64,000 nucleotides of DNA from an uncultured Aquimarina sp. GTDB lineage: Bacteria; Bacteroidota; Bacteroidia; Flavobacteriales; Flavobacteriaceae. The stretch lies in NCBI RefSeq assembly GCF_947496855.1, contig NZ_CANMED010000002.1, positions 682,001 to 746,000 of the forward strand, read 5' to 3'. Shown in pieces: positions 7,404 through 16,219 of this stretch; the first letter of the stretch is position 1, and every line of letters starts with the position of its first letter. The notes under the pieces are model-generated. The model did not search any database. It saw only the letters and a program-made list of their open reading frames with translations, and was not told where the DNA came from. Both the position numbers and the translations under genes were made by a program.

Positions 7404-7811
7404 TTACTTTATTCTTAAGTTAACCAGCTTATTTTTAAGTGTTTTCAAAATAATTAAAGCAAAAATAATGCCACTAGTATTTGCTAATACATCATACCAT
7501 TCTGGACTTCGATAACTTGTTAGTACCGCCTGAAGGAATTCCATCAAAATCCCAAATAAGAAACTTAAAACGGATGCCCAAATTAAACTTTGAGAAAATT
7601 TCTTGTGTAATTTTTCAGAATAAAAGAAAAACAAAAACAGAACCATTGTAAAAACAAAATATGCCAACAAATGTCCTATCTTATCACTTCCTTTTACATT
7701 AACATTTAAAGGAATAAAAACTTTAGCCAACGACAACCATCCAATCAAGCTAGTATATACAAATACCAGCAAGAGCAAATATTTATGCACCAATAAGTTC
7801 CTTATAGCCAT
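7404..7811 (-). CDS. VanZ-like membrane protein
   Basis: A small four-helix membrane protein (helices at about residues 10-30, 46-66, 77-97 and 109-124 counted from [10 protein letters not shown]) with the VanZ-family sequence [17 protein letters not shown] and a later [30 protein letters not shown]. The family keeps the D-K-x-x-H and E-x-x-Q...D-x-x-A-N motifs; the biochemical role of most members is unknown. The open frame reaches 7844 and overlaps the gcvH stop (7783) either way; I prefer the ATG at 7811. This vanZ-gcvH-sprA-ruvA order is familiar in flavobacteria, so it is probably part of that transcript. Confidence 0.8.
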   Translation of the reverse strand: MAIRNLLVHKYLLLLVFVYTSLIGWLSLAKVFIPLNVNVKGSDKIGHLLAYFVFTMVLFLFFFYSEKLHKKFSQSLIWASVLSFLFGILMEFLQAVLTSYRSPEWYDVLANTSGIIFALIILKTLKNKLVNLRIK

Positions 7812-8163
7812 CTGAGGATAATAGATCATCAACTTGAGAGACATCAGCTATCTTAATTTTAACCATCCATCCATCTCCGTATGGATCACTGTTAACTAGT
7901 TCTGGGTCACTCTCCAAAGTTTCATTAAATTCAGCAATCTCTCCGGTTAAAGGAAGAAATAAATCTGAAACTGTTTTTACAGCCTCTACAGTACCAAAAA
8001 CTTCTTCTTGTTCTAGTTCTTCACCAACGGTTTCAACTTCTACATAAACGATATCACCTAATTCACTTTGCGCAAAATCAGTGATCCCTACTGTTGCTAC
8101 GTCTCCGTCAATTTTGATCCACTCGTGGTCTTTTGTGTATTTTAAATCTGAAGGAATATTCAT
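7783..8163 (-). CDS. gcvH: glycine cleavage system protein H
   Basis: A 126-residue lipoyl-carrier protein of the glycine cleavage complex. The lipoylated lysine is in [15 protein letters not shown] (K63), with the usual N-terminal [23 protein letters not shown] and the C-terminal [15 protein letters not shown] motifs; length and order are normal. It shuttles the aminomethyl group between the P, T and L proteins, which are not in this window. The gene follows sprA in the same direction with a 164-base gap and overlaps the VanZ-like gene at its end. A possible -7 element, TATTTTCG on the minus strand (8201-8208), suggests it may also have its own promoter. Confidence 0.96.
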   Translation of the reverse strand: MNIPSDLKYTKDHEWIKIDGDVATVGITDFAQSELGDIVYVEVETVGEELEQEEVFGTVEAVKTVSDLFLPLTGEIAEFNETLESDPELVNSDPYGDGWMVKIKIADVSQVDDLLSSDGYKELIGA

Positions 8164-8327
8164 CCGAAAAAGTATTTATAAATTGTTATTATTTAGAAGA
8201 CGAAAATAAATCTATTTTATCAGATTTTAGAAAAACTATATCAAAAATTATTAAAAATTAATTATTAACTAGTTTCACTTATAAAACTTCATCAAAATTA
8301 CTACTAGTATCGAACCCCTAGAGATTA

Positions 8328-11300
8328 TTAATTTCCAAAATTATATCTTAGTGTGAAACCGCCACGAATTGTAGTCTGCGGGAAAGCCGTGGAAATCGAG
8401 TACTTAGAAAAGGTATGATCATAAAACAGTAATGCCGTTAAATTTTTACTTAACGCATAATCCGTAGTAAACTTAATCCCATAAATATCTTGTCCAGCAG
8501 TAACTTGAGTATTTTCAATATCCAAATACCTTATAATAGTTTCATTTTGACGAAGTGACAAATCTGCTCTAAAATTAAGATCACTCTTTAAAGTGGTCTT
8601 TTTACCAGCAATTCTAGTCACAAATGTTAAATCCTGAACTCTATAACCAAGACCTATGATATATTCATTTCCTTGAATCTCTGTGAGCAAATTATTATCA
8701 AAACTTAACGATAACGCTCTATCTTTTTTCCACTCTGCCAAAATTTTAATTGAATTCTTCATCTCCATATCCAATCGTATCAATGGACTAAATTGCTCTG
8801 TAAGATTTATATTGGCATACAATTCAGGGTTTTTGAAATTATCTCCCTGATCTAATTCATCTGGATTATTTGGGTTATACTCAAGATTTGCTCTAAATTG
8901 ATTAATGGTATAATTTGCGCGATATCCGTGAGCCATAGAAAACCTTTTAAATCGCTTCTTAAACCATTTAAAGTTCATTAAACCTGTATATTTAATATCC
9001 CAATTAGGTAGCGGAACATCTCTAAAAGCTCCTTTCTGAACACTTTCTGCATTTGCACCTGTGTATGCAGCAAGAAAAGCTGGTAAAAGTACCGCTTGAT
9101 TTGTCCTTCCATATCCATTAGGAAAACCATCACCATCTGAATCCTCTGTAACACCCCTCTCTAATGCCAGACGTCTTGCAATCACCAACCTATTTTCTCT
9201 AAACTCATCAAAAGTTTCAGAGTTAAATTCATCACTTTTCGTAAATGCAGTTCCGATCAATAAGGTAGATATTGTATAATTACCAAAAGTATTCGGTGTT
9301 AACGATTGATATTCTAAATCATTATTTACATCTACCTTATAATTCTCTGTAAAGGTTTCTGAATAATTTCTATTTGCACTAATATCAATTTTAAGGTCTC
9401 TTAGTAAATCTACAGAAGCTTGTATATTAAGCTGCCTGCCTTCTACTTCTCTATATTGTTGATTAAACTCTTGATACAATGTTAGCCACCCATTTCTTGC
9501 CGCTAAATCTCTTATTTCTGATTGACTCCCAAAAGTAAAACCAACTGTAGGTTTTAATGTCCCCACAAATCCAGGCTCTCGTAAATACCCTGGTAAGAAA
9601 ATACCATTATCCTGTTGGTAATTAATATTTACTTTCTTTATTGCAGTAACTAAACCTATTACCGTATTTAATGTTTTATCAACTACTGTTAGCTTACTGG
9701 ATTTCTTTTTAACCCTCTTCTTTTTAGTATCAGCCAAAGCTGGTTTGGATGCATCTTTTGCTTCCCCTTTCTTATCAGTTTTCTTTTTCTTAGCCCTATT
9801 TCTCCCTGGTTTTTTCTTAGTCAGACCAACATATTTATATAGCGTACTCATATCTAATGAACCGTTAACGGTATGCACATTTGCATTCTGAATGGTATTT
9901 CCTAAATCAGGTATTCCCTCTAGATTTTTTAAAGCTTCACTTCCCTTGGTCCACTGAAAATCGGCAGAATATGAATATGTTGCTCTCATAAACTTAAACA
10001 AAGGAATCTTATTGAAAGGAATTTCATAGTTCACCTGTAATTGTTGACTATGAAAGTTAGGGTCTCCCACATCAAACAAACCACTCCAAACACCAATTGC
10101 TTCATTTACAGTACCATCATCATCAATAAAATTCTTAACGATTCGATTATTAGCAGAATTAAAACTAAAATTAAGAGACTTTGTTAAATTATAATTAATA
10201 CCATATTGCCAATCAAACAAGAAATTACGCTGTGTAAGTGCAGGCAGCCCAATATCTTCTGGACCCAACGTAATGTCTCGAAAAATTTGTTCATTAAATT
10301 GTCTTGTAATATTAGAATTAACTGAAATACTTGTTGGCAACAGATTAAAATTAAAGTCTTTTATAAGATTGAAGTATTTACTTTTTCCTAATAGTTTAAT
10401 CTTTTTAAAAGGCTCAACTTCTTTAGGCTGAAAACTAAAATCATAAGTCCCTCCTAAACGCACACTCTGATCTAAAGATTTCTCTATCTCAAAATCTCTA
10501 TGATCTGTTTGATTATAGGTTCCAGAAAAAGCAAAATTTTCTACATCATAAGGCATTGGCTTGCCATCTCCTGTTCTATCTTTTCGAAGTCCTATAACAT
10601 TAAAACTTTGTCGTTTCGTATAATCAGTTGACTGTTTTAAAATCCTATCTTTTTCATCAGCGTCAGTTTCGCTATCTAATCTATCTTGTAATTCAATATC
10701 CAAAAACTCAGGATCATACTGGGGTGTTATTAATTCCTCTCCTCTAGTATAATTAAATGGAACTTGCAATCCCCATTTTTTAGGCAGTAGTTGTCCTAAA
10801 TTTACGTTTGTAGTAAGATCATATTGTTTAACATCCTCAATGCTACGTTCATTTGGTCCTTGTTCTATCCCACCGAAACCAATGGTACTTATTCTACCGG
10901 AAGCACTTACTGTAGCAAAATCAGCAACATTTGCATCTAAACTACCAACAGCAGCCCAACCGCCTTGATTTTTAAGATCACTCAAACGCATCTCATTAAA
11001 CCACACCGTACCGGATTCGTTAGAAGCACTTACATTCTTGATCCCTACCATCATAATCTGCACATCGCCAAAATTAGGATTCCCCTTCATACCCACTCGC
11101 AAATTATTCGGCCCATCAAAAAAGTTTAGATCTGCATTATTCAAAGAAGCATCTCCTATCACAGTAGCTTTCACTTCTTGAAGAAATTCTAATGGCAGAT
11201 TTAACCTATTAGCTTCTGGCCAAACAACATCAGGGTTCCTGCTAGTTACATCATCCGTTACTTCTAAAGGCAACTCTATCTGATAAAAGTTATTTGTAAA

Positions 11301-14300
11301 ATCGTTCCCCATTCTAATAAAAGCAACCAACTCTCCATCCCCCAACGTTGTCTGTCCTGGGAGATTTTCTGCGTGTAAAAACATTTCAAGGTTTTCATAT
11401 TGGCGCATATCAACATTAAAACTTTTATATACACCTCGCGAATCATTTGTCTCAAGATCATTAACGGTTAATGCTAGCGACCTTTCATCTTCTCTAATTG
11501 TTGTATTATTGTTAATCAACTCCTCCCTTTGTACTCCTGGAGGAGTTACATAGTTAAGCGTCTCTTCACTACTTACAGAAGTTACGATCACTTCGTTACC
11601 ATTAATATTCAATCCACTTGTCGGGTCATTTGTTGTATTACCCGCCTGCACATATCTTCTATAATCTCCTCTTACCAAATCTAATGTAGCAAACCTTAAA
11701 ATAGTTGGCTGATCAAAATCAGTTACTACCATTCTCATAAAACGAATAGACCGAAAATCATTTTCTCCTATATTCTCTCTATCTGTTGGTTCATATATAG
11801 GAACCTTAAAACGAACCCATCTATATCCGTGAGTTTGCCCATTAAGTACAGTTCTAACATCTTCCTGCACATCAGTAATATATCCCGTTCCACGATCATC
11901 ACCAACATCCATACCGGGAAAAATAGGGATTTCATATTCATAATAGCTATCAATCGTATTCATCGTATTATCACGATTTACATCTTCTGCAGTCGGAAAA
12001 GTAGTATTACCTCGATCATCATTAGCCACGCTGGTAGGAGAGTTTCCTTGAGCTCCATTATAGTCATTATAACGTTCTACAATATTCCCTTCGGCTTGAA
12101 GATAATATGTATAATTATCATTAGAAGGATCATCTTCGCTTTGAAAATTAGAAAATTCAGGCTTTAATTTTTCCTGAGCATCCGTCAAACCATCATAACC
12201 AGCATCCTGGTTTAATCTTGCTTCTCCTTCTGTATCAAATGCATAAATCAAGGATTGATTCACAGGAACTTTACCATAATCCGTTGAAAATGTATCCTCA
12301 TCAGAGCCGTCAGCAGGAAGTCCATTTTCATATTGCTTTCTACCATCTTTTAACACATCTTCACTGATGTTTCCTAAATGAAAAATTATGGTTCCATCTG
12401 TAGACTCTGTAAGTGAGCTTTCTCCTCCTCCTGGATCAAAAAATGGATCCATTAACCAAAACTCTATAAACTCTACATTTGATTGTTCGAAATTAGTCGA
12501 GGTTAATTGCCTCATAATTCCACCAAAATTACCTTCAGGATCTGGTAATGTATTACCCGTAGCGTTATCATTAAAGTTATAAGGACCACGTTCAGAAGGT
12601 CTGTAATGCAAATCTAATGGAAACAATGATAATGTCTGACCTGGTGGCCTATCTGTTTCAGGAAAAATCTCGTCTATAAAAACTCTCCTTGACGCATTGA
12701 ATTCCACATCCTCGTCAGTTACGCCACTAGGTCTAGAGTTACTATAAAAAATTGGGTCAACCGTATACCAAGACAGGTCTGCTCTTCTGAATCCAGATTC
12801 AATTCCTGGACTTACTACAGTTTCATTTGAATTATTTGAACCAAAACCAATAGGCACACTAGAGAGTTCCCAGGATAAGGCAGAACTGACATCAATTTGT
12901 GTTTGCGCACCTTCAAAATCATCAATATAGGTCGTTACCTCTCCTCCAAAATCGGCTCCTTTAGGCGCTCCGGCAATAAGATATGCACCCTCTGCTCTAA
13001 CTGAAACGTTGGAAGGAACATCTGTATCAATATTAGGTAGTTTATTTACCATTCTGGTAAGAAATGGCACCTCTGTAGAATAGTTAACATTAAAACCTAA
13101 TAACGTATTATTAATAGGTTCAAAATTATAACTGGATTTTTGAGTAATTGGTCTTTCATTAAGATTCAAATACGTACCACCTATAATAAAATCATCACTA
13201 AATTTATGCTCAACATTAATCCCTGTAAAACGTTTGGTTTGTTGACCAAATACTGCATTATTCTCTGTCGAAACCTGAATAGGGGTATTTGAAGACAATA
13301 AAGCTTCATCTAAAATATTAACTCGCCCTAATTGGTAATTTACTGTATAATCTACACCTTCTTGTAAAGTTCTTCCACCTGCAGTAACTGTTACCGATCC
13401 TTGTGGGACATTAAAAGCTCCTAACGGAATCCCATCTTGCCCTGAAGACTTATATCGTCCCTTTAATTGAAAATATTTATTATCCGCTCCTTGCTGTTCT
13501 GCAATTATTTTAGTTTCTGTATATAGTTCCCTGAAAACATACCTGCTTTGATTTTCGTTATAACTACCAGGAGTATCATAGTCATTAGGATTTGGCGCAC
13601 CATCATTGTCTAACTTATTAAAAAGATGCTGTCCAAAAGGCTCTACCGTTGTAAAAATAACTCTTCCATTTTCTGGATCGATTGTCAATCCCGGAACATA
13701 ATCAAAGAAACCATCTCCAGCACCATCTGCTCCCTGCACCGGATCATTATTGGGGTTTAATCGATCCATATTAAAAACTGTTAGCAACCTTGTCTGCTCA
13801 ACATCATCTGGCAATGGCGTAGCAGAACCCTCTGCCTGAGTAATATAATTAACAGGAGAAGGGTTTGCATATACTATATTCAGTCTAAAATCTTGGGAAT
13901 CTAATCTAAAAGCCCCTGTATTATAGATGTTTTTCATCATTAAATCCCATATTGGAAGATCAACTCTAAATATTGGACTTTTAAGCATTTTTACAACCAA
14001 ACTATTACTAGATCCAGATTGAACACCTCCACTAGTATCATCGCCTATTGTTGCATCTACACCATCATTTGCAAATTCTCCAACCTGATAAACGCTTCCG
14101 CCTTCAGTGTATTGAAAAGCAACAGCCAAAACCTCATCGTTATTTAGCTTTTGATTTAAAGATATATATCCTAATTGTGTATTTAATGAATATTCATTTT
14201 GATTTAATTGTCTGGCATTTTCTAAAACTGCATAATCTTCTCCTTCTCTAAAACCTGCAATAGCTCCAGTAAAACTTTGTTGAACAGTAGAAATCTGACG

Positions 14301-15506
14301 TACAGCATTAGAAATCGAACCTGTACCACCAATAGCAGAAGGATCCAAATCATTATTTCCATTGGCAGGAAAAGACCCTGCAGGTCGATTAAACAATGAA
14401 GTTGGTATTGTGAAATTTCCTTCTATTGGGGATTCACCAAGATCTTGCAACGCTACAATATTTCTAGCATCTGTTAATGTTTGTGCACTTGTAGCTCTAT
14501 TTGTTACCCAAACCTCAATCCGTGTAATCTGTATATTGTTGTTTATAAAAGGGTAATTTTTAAGAGCGTCATCATATGTATCTCTAAAAAAGTGAGATAA
14601 AAAGTAGTGCCTATTATCATCGTACTCCCAAGCATCAATTTCAAAATCCTCGACTGTTCCCCCTCCTTCTACATTAACTGATCTTGTTTCTGATCGCTGT
14701 TCAGAATACACTGCGGTAACACTCGTTCTACCAAACTGTAATCCTAATTTTGCGCCAAAAAGACTTTGTGACCCTTGAATTAAAGAATTATTTATTGGCA
14801 TTGTTACGTTACCAATTTCTATGCTTCTTATGATATCATCTTCTGTAGGCGTGTACTCTAGCTTTATCTGATTTTGAAAATCAAATGTAGACTCAGTATC
14901 ATAATTGGCTGTTATCTGAAGTCTTTTACCAACTTTTCCTAATAAACTTAAACTAATTCTTTGATCAAAATCAAACGTAAAATTACTTCGATTCCTAGGC
15001 GAAAAAGCGGGGTTATCTTGTTTAGTATATAAGATTCCTAGATCCATTTCTACAGATCCTTGCGGGATTATCTCGATTTCGTTTCCACCAAAAACAGTTT
15101 CGAAAAAGCTAGAATTTACATAGAAAATAGGAAGAAGATTTTTACGTTTTTCCTCGCTCCCATCTGCTTTACCACTAAAAGCGCTTATTTTTTCCTTAAA
15201 ATAATCTCTTCTCTGTTCCTCTTCTACTAGCGCCTCGAACTCTTCTGGAGTTAGAAAAAGAGGATATTTAACATTAAACGACCCCAACATTTCACGATAA
15301 ATATAACGATTAGTGATTGGATCGTATTCGTATTTCGCTACTATACTATTAGGGTCCGGAAGTGAAATCTCACCGAGAGAATATGTAGTACTTGTAGAAT
15401 CACGTACGGTTTCATTTTCCTGACCAAAAACCCCTCCTCCGCAGAGTACGATTAAACAAACTAGTCTTTTTAAAAATTTAAAATATAAGGAATGTAATGA
15501 ACTCAA
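8328..15506 (-). CDS. sprA: SprA, outer-membrane translocon of the type IX secretion system
   Basis: A 2392-residue protein with an N-terminal signal sequence (hydrophobic core about residues 12-27, cleavage near FGQ). SprA forms the very large outer-membrane beta-barrel through which T9SS cargo, including gliding adhesins, is released. Recognisable segments include the N-terminal FYVNSSFFETVFGGNEIEIIPQGSVEMDLG region, the TFDFDQRISLSLLGKVGKRL strands, the IDDFEGAQTQIDVSSALSW motif and a C-terminal strand ending RGGFTLRYNFGN. A very lysine-rich hydrophilic stretch sits at about 9690-9830. The only start before the signal peptide is TTG (15504-15506), five bases past the ruvA stop. Both start and length fit the family. 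Confidence 0.96.
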   Translation of the reverse strand: MSSLHSLYFKFLKRLVCLIVLCGGGVFGQENETVRDSTSTTYSLGEISLPDPNSIVAKYEYDPITNRYIYREMLGSFNVKYPLFLTPEEFEALVEEEQRRDYFKEKISAFSGKADGSEEKRKNLLPIFYVNSSFFETVFGGNEIEIIPQGSVEMDLGILYTKQDNPAFSPRNRSNFTFDFDQRISLSLLGKVGKRLQITANYDTESTFDFQNQIKLEYTPTEDDIIRSIEIGNVTMPINNSLIQGSQSLFGAKLGLQFGRTSVTAVYSEQRSETRSVNVEGGGTVEDFEIDAWEYDDNRHYFLSHFFRDTYDDALKNYPFINNNIQITRIEVWVTNRATSAQTLTDARNIVALQDLGESPIEGNFTIPTSLFNRPAGSFPANGNNDLDPSAIGGTGSISNAVRQISTVQQSFTGAIAGFREGEDYAVLENARQLNQNEYSLNTQLGYISLNQKLNNDEVLAVAFQYTEGGSVYQVGEFANDGVDATIGDDTSGGVQSGSSNSLVVKMLKSPIFRVDLPIWDLMMKNIYNTGAFRLDSQDFRLNIVYANPSPVNYITQAEGSATPLPDDVEQTRLLTVFNMDRLNPNNDPVQGADGAGDGFFDYVPGLTIDPENGRVIFTTVEPFGQHLFNKLDNDGAPNPNDYDTPGSYNENQSRYVFRELYTETKIIAEQQGADNKYFQLKGRYKSSGQDGIPLGAFNVPQGSVTVTAGGRTLQEGVDYTVNYQLGRVNILDEALLSSNTPIQVSTENNAVFGQQTKRFTGINVEHKFSDDFIIGGTYLNLNERPITQKSSYNFEPINNTLLGFNVNYSTEVPFLTRMVNKLPNIDTDVPSNVSVRAEGAYLIAGAPKGADFGGEVTTYIDDFEGAQTQIDVSSALSWELSSVPIGFGSNNSNETVVSPGIESGFRRADLSWYTVDPIFYSNSRPSGVTDEDVEFNASRRVFIDEIFPETDRPPGQTLSLFPLDLHYRPSERGPYNFNDNATGNTLPDPEGNFGGIMRQLTSTNFEQSNVEFIEFWLMDPFFDPGGGESSLTESTDGTIIFHLGNISEDVLKDGRKQYENGLPADGSDEDTFSTDYGKVPVNQSLIYAFDTEGEARLNQDAGYDGLTDAQEKLKPEFSNFQSEDDPSNDNYTYYLQAEGNIVERYNDYNGAQGNSPTSVANDDRGNTTFPTAEDVNRDNTMNTIDSYYEYEIPIFPGMDVGDDRGTGYITDVQEDVRTVLNGQTHGYRWVRFKVPIYEPTDRENIGENDFRSIRFMRMVVTDFDQPTILRFATLDLVRGDYRRYVQAGNTTNDPTSGLNINGNEVIVTSVSSEETLNYVTPPGVQREELINNNTTIREDERSLALTVNDLETNDSRGVYKSFNVDMRQYENLEMFLHAENLPGQTTLGDGELVAFIRMGNDFTNNFYQIELPLEVTDDVTSRNPDVVWPEANRLNLPLEFLQEVKATVIGDASLNNADLNFFDGPNNLRVGMKGNPNFGDVQIMMVGIKNVSASNESGTVWFNEMRLSDLKNQGGWAAVGSLDANVADFATVSASGRISTIGFGGIEQGPNERSIEDVKQYDLTTNVNLGQLLPKKWGLQVPFNYTRGEELITPQYDPEFLDIELQDRLDSETDADEKDRILKQSTDYTKRQSFNVIGLRKDRTGDGKPMPYDVENFAFSGTYNQTDHRDFEIEKSLDQSVRLGGTYDFSFQPKEVEPFKKIKLLGKSKYFNLIKDFNFNLLPTSISVNSNITRQFNEQIFRDITLGPEDIGLPALTQRNFLFDWQYGINYNLTKSLNFSFNSANNRIVKNFIDDDGTVNEAIGVWSGLFDVGDPNFHSQQLQVNYEIPFNKIPLFKFMRATYSYSADFQWTKGSEALKNLEGIPDLGNTIQNANVHTVNGSLDMSTLYKYVGLTKKKPGRNRAKKKKTDKKGEAKDASKPALADTKKKRVKKKSSKLTVVDKTLNTVIGLVTAIKKVNINYQQDNGIFLPGYLREPGFVGTLKPTVGFTFGSQSEIRDLAARNGWLTLYQEFNQQYREVEGRQLNIQASVDLLRDLKIDISANRNYSETFTENYKVDVNNDLEYQSLTPNTFGNYTISTLLIGTAFTKSDEFNSETFDEFRENRLVIARRLALERGVTEDSDGDGFPNGYGRTNQAVLLPAFLAAYTGANAESVQKGAFRDVPLPNWDIKYTGLMNFKWFKKRFKRFSMAHGYRANYTINQFRANLEYNPNNPDELDQGDNFKNPELYANINLTEQFSPLIRLDMEMKNSIKILAEWKKDRALSLSFDNNLLTEIQGNEYIIGLGYRVQDLTFVTRIAGKKTTLKSDLNFRADLSLRQNETIIRYLDIENTQVTAGQDIYGIKFTTDYALSKNLTALLFYDHTFSKYSISTAFPQTTIRGGFTLRYNFGN

Positions 15507-15511
15507 TGTTT

Positions 15512-16093
15512 TTATAAATTTTTTAGTGCTTGTTTAATAATATTTTCTACTGTTTCGGCTGGGCTAACCTTTAGAATTCTGTCGACAACTTTTTCTACTT
15601 GTTTTCTATTAAATCCAAGGGTTTCTAAAGCTGATAACGCTTCATCTTTGTTAGTATTGTTTTGAGATACAGAAAGTTCATCAATATTATAAACTTTAAG
15701 AATTTTATCTTTTAAATCAATAATCAAACGTTGTGCAGTTTTTGCACCAATACCTTTGATCGATTGTATCGTAGCGACATCATTTGACGCAATTGCATCT
15801 TTAATCTGATCAGGATGTAATGAAGACAGCATTGTTCTAGCGGTACTAGCACCAATTCCTGAAACCGAAATCAAAAGTCTAAAGATTTCTCTTTCTGATT
15901 TCTCTGCAAAACCAAATAGTGTATGTGAATCTTCTTTTACTTGCAGATGTGTATATAGTTGTATTACCTCCTGATCTGATAATAAAGAGAAAGTATGTAA
16001 TGAAATATGAAGAATATACCCCACTCCATTGCAATCAATTATTACATCGGTAGGATTTTTTTCTACAAGTCGCCCCTTGATTTGTGTAATCAT
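15512..16093 (-). CDS. ruvA: Holliday junction branch migration protein RuvA
   Basis: A 193-residue RuvA: N-terminal OB fold (MITQIKGRLVEKNPTDVIIDCNGVGYILHIS), two helix-hairpin-helix motifs (ISVSGIGASTARTML and IQSIKGIGAKTAQRLI) and a C-terminal RuvB-binding domain (DEALSALETLGFNRKQVEKVV). The tetramer binds four-way junctions and loads RuvB, whose gene is 9 kb away at 24838-25860. It is separated from malic enzyme by a terminator and is five bases upstream of sprA, so the two are almost surely co-transcribed. Confidence 0.97.
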   Translation of the reverse strand: MITQIKGRLVEKNPTDVIIDCNGVGYILHISLHTFSLLSDQEVIQLYTHLQVKEDSHTLFGFAEKSEREIFRLLISVSGIGASTARTMLSSLHPDQIKDAIASNDVATIQSIKGIGAKTAQRLIIDLKDKILKVYNIDELSVSQNNTNKDEALSALETLGFNRKQVEKVVDRILKVSPAETVENIIKQALKNL

Positions 16094-16116
16094 TAGTTAA
16101 ATGAGTGTTAAGCATC

Positions 16117-16124
16117 CAAAAGTA
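16117..16124 (-). promoter_or_regulatory. predicted -7 element for ruvA-sprA transcript
   Basis: TACTTTTG on the minus strand, 23 bases before the ruvA ATG, fits TAnnTTTG. The -33 box is unclear (TTG at 16139-16141 is only 14 bases away). Confidence 0.4.
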
Positions 16125-16154
16125 ATAAAATTATACTACAATACAGTTTAAAAA

Positions 16155-16191
16155 AATAAGCTTCAAAAACTTATTATTTTCGAAGCTTATT
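16155..16191 (-). terminator. intrinsic terminator after malic enzyme
   Basis: 10-bp stem AATAAGCTTC/GAAGCTTATT around a 17-base A/T-rich loop, with seven A residues on its left (U tract leftward). It falls between the maeB stop (16220) and ruvA. Confidence 0.65.
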
Positions 16192-16219
16192 AAACTATTA
16201 AAATGTTGTCTGAATTTAA

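Noticed and set aside
7812..7844. Earlier ATG for the VanZ-like protein
   Set aside because: Possible, but it adds 11 residues deeper inside gcv[11 protein letters not shown] is the better membrane-protein start. Not certain.
8164..8327. Terminator after sprA
   Set aside because: No GC-containing stem followed by a U tract was found in this gap, so read-through into gcvH is likely.
11829..12167. 112-codon plus-strand frame in sprA, and similar small frames there
   Set aside because: Low-complexity I/S/R-rich sequence antisense to a conserved gene; no sign of coding selection.
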